The notes beneath the pieces were generated by a model. That model saw only the letters and a list, made by a program, of their open reading frames with translations, made no database searches and was not told the origin of the DNA. Position numbers and translations under genes: made by a program. From Myxococcales bacterium (GTDB lineage: Bacteria; Myxococcota_A; UBA9160; JALSIO01): a DNA stretch of 7,212 nt. Numbering within the stretch: position 1 is the stretch's first letter; every line of letters begins with the position of its first letter. Where the stretch lies: NCBI GenBank assembly GCA_026989995.1, contig JALSIO010000002.1, forward strand, positions 1 through 7,212, in the 5' to 3' direction. Below are positions 5,774 to 7,212 of this stretch, one piece after another.

Positions 5774-6754
5774 TTGTCGCGGCGGTCCATCGGCCTGCCC
5801 CTGACCCTCGGGATCACGCTCGTCGTGCTCGCCGTGGCGCTCGCCGTGGGCTGGCAGGTCCTCGTGGTCTTCGATCCCTCGCCGGTGGCGGCGGGTCTCA
5901 CCTCGTTGCACTGGACCCTCCTCATTCTCGGGAGCCTCTTCTTCCTCCTGCTGATCGTGGGCCTGCTGCTGCTGATCGCGTGGCTGATCCGCGAGATCCG
6001 CTTCGCGCAGCGCCAGCAGGCCTTCCTGGATGCGGTCACCCACGAGCTCCGCACGCCCCTGGCCTCCCTCCGGCTCTACCTCGACACCCTGGTCCGGCAC
6101 GATCCGGGTCCGGAGCGCCGGCGCGCCTTCCTGGCCCGGATGGCGGACGACCTCGAGCGGCTCGGCACCGTGGTGGACGAGGTCCTCGCCACGGCGCGGG
6201 CCGAGGCGCGGGTCAAGCGACCCAGGCAGGAGGCGGTGGACCTCGGCGACCTCCTCGCCCGGAGCGCGGCCGAAACCCGCCGCAGACACCACCTCCCGGA
6301 AGACGCGGTCTCGCTCGCCGTGCCCGACGGCCTGCGGGTGCGCGGGGATGCCGCCGAACTCGCGCTGTGCTTCCGCACGCTTCTCGACAACTCCGTGCGG
6401 TACTCGGCCGGAGAGGTGGAGGTGCACATCGGGGTCGAGCCCCGGGGAGACGACCGGGTGGAGGTGGTGATCGAGGACCGCGGGATCGGGATCCCGCCCC
6501 GGGAGCTGCGCAAGATCTTCCGGCGCTTCTACCGCGTGGGCCGCGAGGTCCAGCGGCAGGCGGCGGGCCTCGGCCTCGGACTCTACGTCGTCCGGAGCCT
6601 GCTGCGGCAGCACGGCGCGCGGGTGACGGCGGAGAGCGAGGGCATCGGGCGCGGCAGCCGCTTCCGGGTGAACCTGCGGCTCGCCGACGAGACCCTCCCC
6701 CGGGCGCGCCCGCTGCGCGACCGGCCCCGGGAGGCGGCGTGGCCCGCATCCTGA
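5774..6754 (+). CDS. sensor histidine kinase, two transmembrane segments, minimal sensor, no HAMP
   Basis: The product is 326 residues from the TTG start. Two hydrophobic segments, at about 8-33 and 47-72, leave only some 13 residues outside, so there is no periplasmic sensor domain. A HisKA dimerisation domain follows directly: QQAFLDAVTHELRTPLASLR, with His90 as the phosphorylated residue and E91-x-x-T94 as the phosphatase-type motif, so it probably both phosphorylates and dephosphorylates its partner. The HATPase domain shows the N box (LLDNSVRYS, Asn206), the G1 box (EDRGIGIP, 234-241), an F box (IFRRFYR, 248-254) and the G2 box (GLGLGLY, 265-271). No HAMP or PAS domain fits between segment 2 and His90. 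The gene overlaps the following response regulator by 16 bases, so the two are surely co-transcribed and partners. The stimulus is unknown; sensing within the membrane or through a partner protein is inferred. Confidence 0.95.
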   Translation: MSRRSIGLPLTLGITLVVLAVALAVGWQVLVVFDPSPVAAGLTSLHWTLLILGSLFFLLLIVGLLLLIAWLIREIRFAQRQQAFLDAVTHELRTPLASLRLYLDTLVRHDPGPERRRAFLARMADDLERLGTVVDEVLATARAEARVKRPRQEAVDLGDLLARSAAETRRRHHLPEDAVSLAVPDGLRVRGDAAELALCFRTLLDNSVRYSAGEVEVHIGVEPRGDDRVEVVIEDRGIGIPPRELRKIFRRFYRVGREVQRQAAGLGLGLYVVRSLLRQHGARVTAESEGIGRGSRFRVNLRLADETLPRARPLRDRPREAAWPAS

Positions 6755-7212
6755 TCGTCGAGGACGAGGAGCACCTCGCCGAAGGCCTCCGCTACAACCT
6801 GGAGGAGGAAGGACACGAGGTCGCCATCGTCCGCGAGGGCGAGGAGGCCCTCGAGCGGCTCACGGACCCGGAGGAGGCCTTCGACCTCGTGATCCTGGAC
6901 CTGATGCTCCCGGGGATCTCGGGTTTCGAGGTGGCCGAACGGGCCCGGGCCGCCGGGAACCTCCTGCCCATCCTCATCCTGACCGCCAAGGACGAGGCCG
7001 GCGACCTCGTCCGCGGCCTCGAGGCCGGAGCGGACGACTACCTCACGAAACCCTTCGAGCTCGACGAGCTGCTCGCGCGTGTGCGGGTGTTGCTGCGCCG
7101 GCGACGGTGGGACGGCGCCGCCCGCGGCGGGGTCCCGGCACCCTTCCGGGTGGGGGAGAGCACCATCCACTTCGACCGCTTCGAGATCGAGGGTCCGCGC
7201 GGCACGGTGCGG
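6739..7212 (+). CDS. OmpR/PhoB-family response regulator, partial (3' end outside window)
   Basis: The frame starts at GTG 6739, inside the end of the kinase gene, with GGGAGG at 6729-6734 four bases upstream, and stays open to the window edge (158 codons, no stop). Residues 1-120 form a complete receiver domain: acidic pocket E8-D9, phosphoacceptor Asp54 in VILDLMLPG, Thr82 in LILTAKD and Lys104 in TKPF. A short Arg-rich linker (about 120-134) leads into residues 135-158 (FRVGESTIHFDRFEIEGPRG), which match the beta-strand start of a winged-helix Trans_reg_C DNA-binding domain. It is therefore the DNA-binding transcriptional partner of the kinase at 5774-6754, phosphorylated on Asp54 by His90 of that protein. 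The order is kinase first, regulator second; the reverse order is common in this family. Target genes are unknown; the divergent DUF1329 gene and the DUF1302 genes are possible but unproven. Confidence 0.95.
   Translation, partial: MARILIVEDEEHLAEGLRYNLEEEGHEVAIVREGEEALERLTDPEEAFDLVILDLMLPGISGFEVAERARAAGNLLPILILTAKDEAGDLVRGLEAGADDYLTKPFELDELLARVRVLLRRRRWDGAARGGVPAPFRVGESTIHFDRFEIEGPRGTVR

Noticed and set aside
4048..6054. A 668-codon minus-strand open frame in another register, running across the kinase start and the DUF1329 gene
   Set aside because: The translation is extremely Arg/Pro/Gly-rich, covers two real genes and the divergent spacer, and has no motif or ribosome site.
5447..6613. 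A 388-codon minus-strand open frame opposite the histidine kinase
   Set aside because: It is the antisense shadow of the kinase in matching codon register; the kinase motifs on the plus strand are unambiguous.

Overview
The window is very GC-rich (roughly 70% by eye) and its coding regions almost completely avoid A/T-rich codons. It encodes outer-membrane-type beta-barrel proteins and a Sec-exported periplasmic protein, so the source is a Gram-negative bacterium. The combination of long DUF1302 barrels, DUF1329 and this GC content would suit an uncultured deltaproteobacterial-type lineage (Myxococcota, Desulfobacterota or Binatota-like), but nothing here fixes the taxon.

Layout. Positions 2-373 hold the last 123 codons of a DUF1302-type outer-membrane protein. 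After a 340-base gap with a hairpin, a plausible sigma70-type promoter and a long structured leader comes a complete 1073-residue paralogue (714-3935). A 156-base GC-rich gap with several stem-loops separates it from a convergent gene (4092-5609, minus strand) for an exported DUF1329 protein. A 164-base divergent spacer follows, then a two-component system on the plus strand: a small histidine kinase (5774-6754, TTG start) and, overlapping it by 16 bases, an OmpR/PhoB-type response regulator (6739 to the window edge, cut in its DNA-binding domain).

How the parts may fit. DUF1302 barrels and DUF1329 proteins are often encoded side by side in proteobacteria, frequently with MMPL/RND-family exporters and YCF48-like proteins, and are suspected to move hydrophobic compounds across the envelope; their biochemical function is not settled. 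Here there are two tandem DUF1302 genes and one DUF1329 gene but no inner-membrane transporter within view. The kinase/regulator pair starts only 164 bases from the DUF1329 gene in divergent orientation. It could regulate the envelope genes, but no shared operator was seen.

The most notable points are: the tandem barrel paralogues; a roughly 350-residue cysteine-rich insertion in the complete barrel, whose 16 mature cysteines all fall in close pairs; a histidine kinase with almost no periplasmic sensor and no HAMP domain; and a long hairpin-rich leader before the second barrel gene. No RNA genes, CRISPR arrays or insertion sequences were seen.
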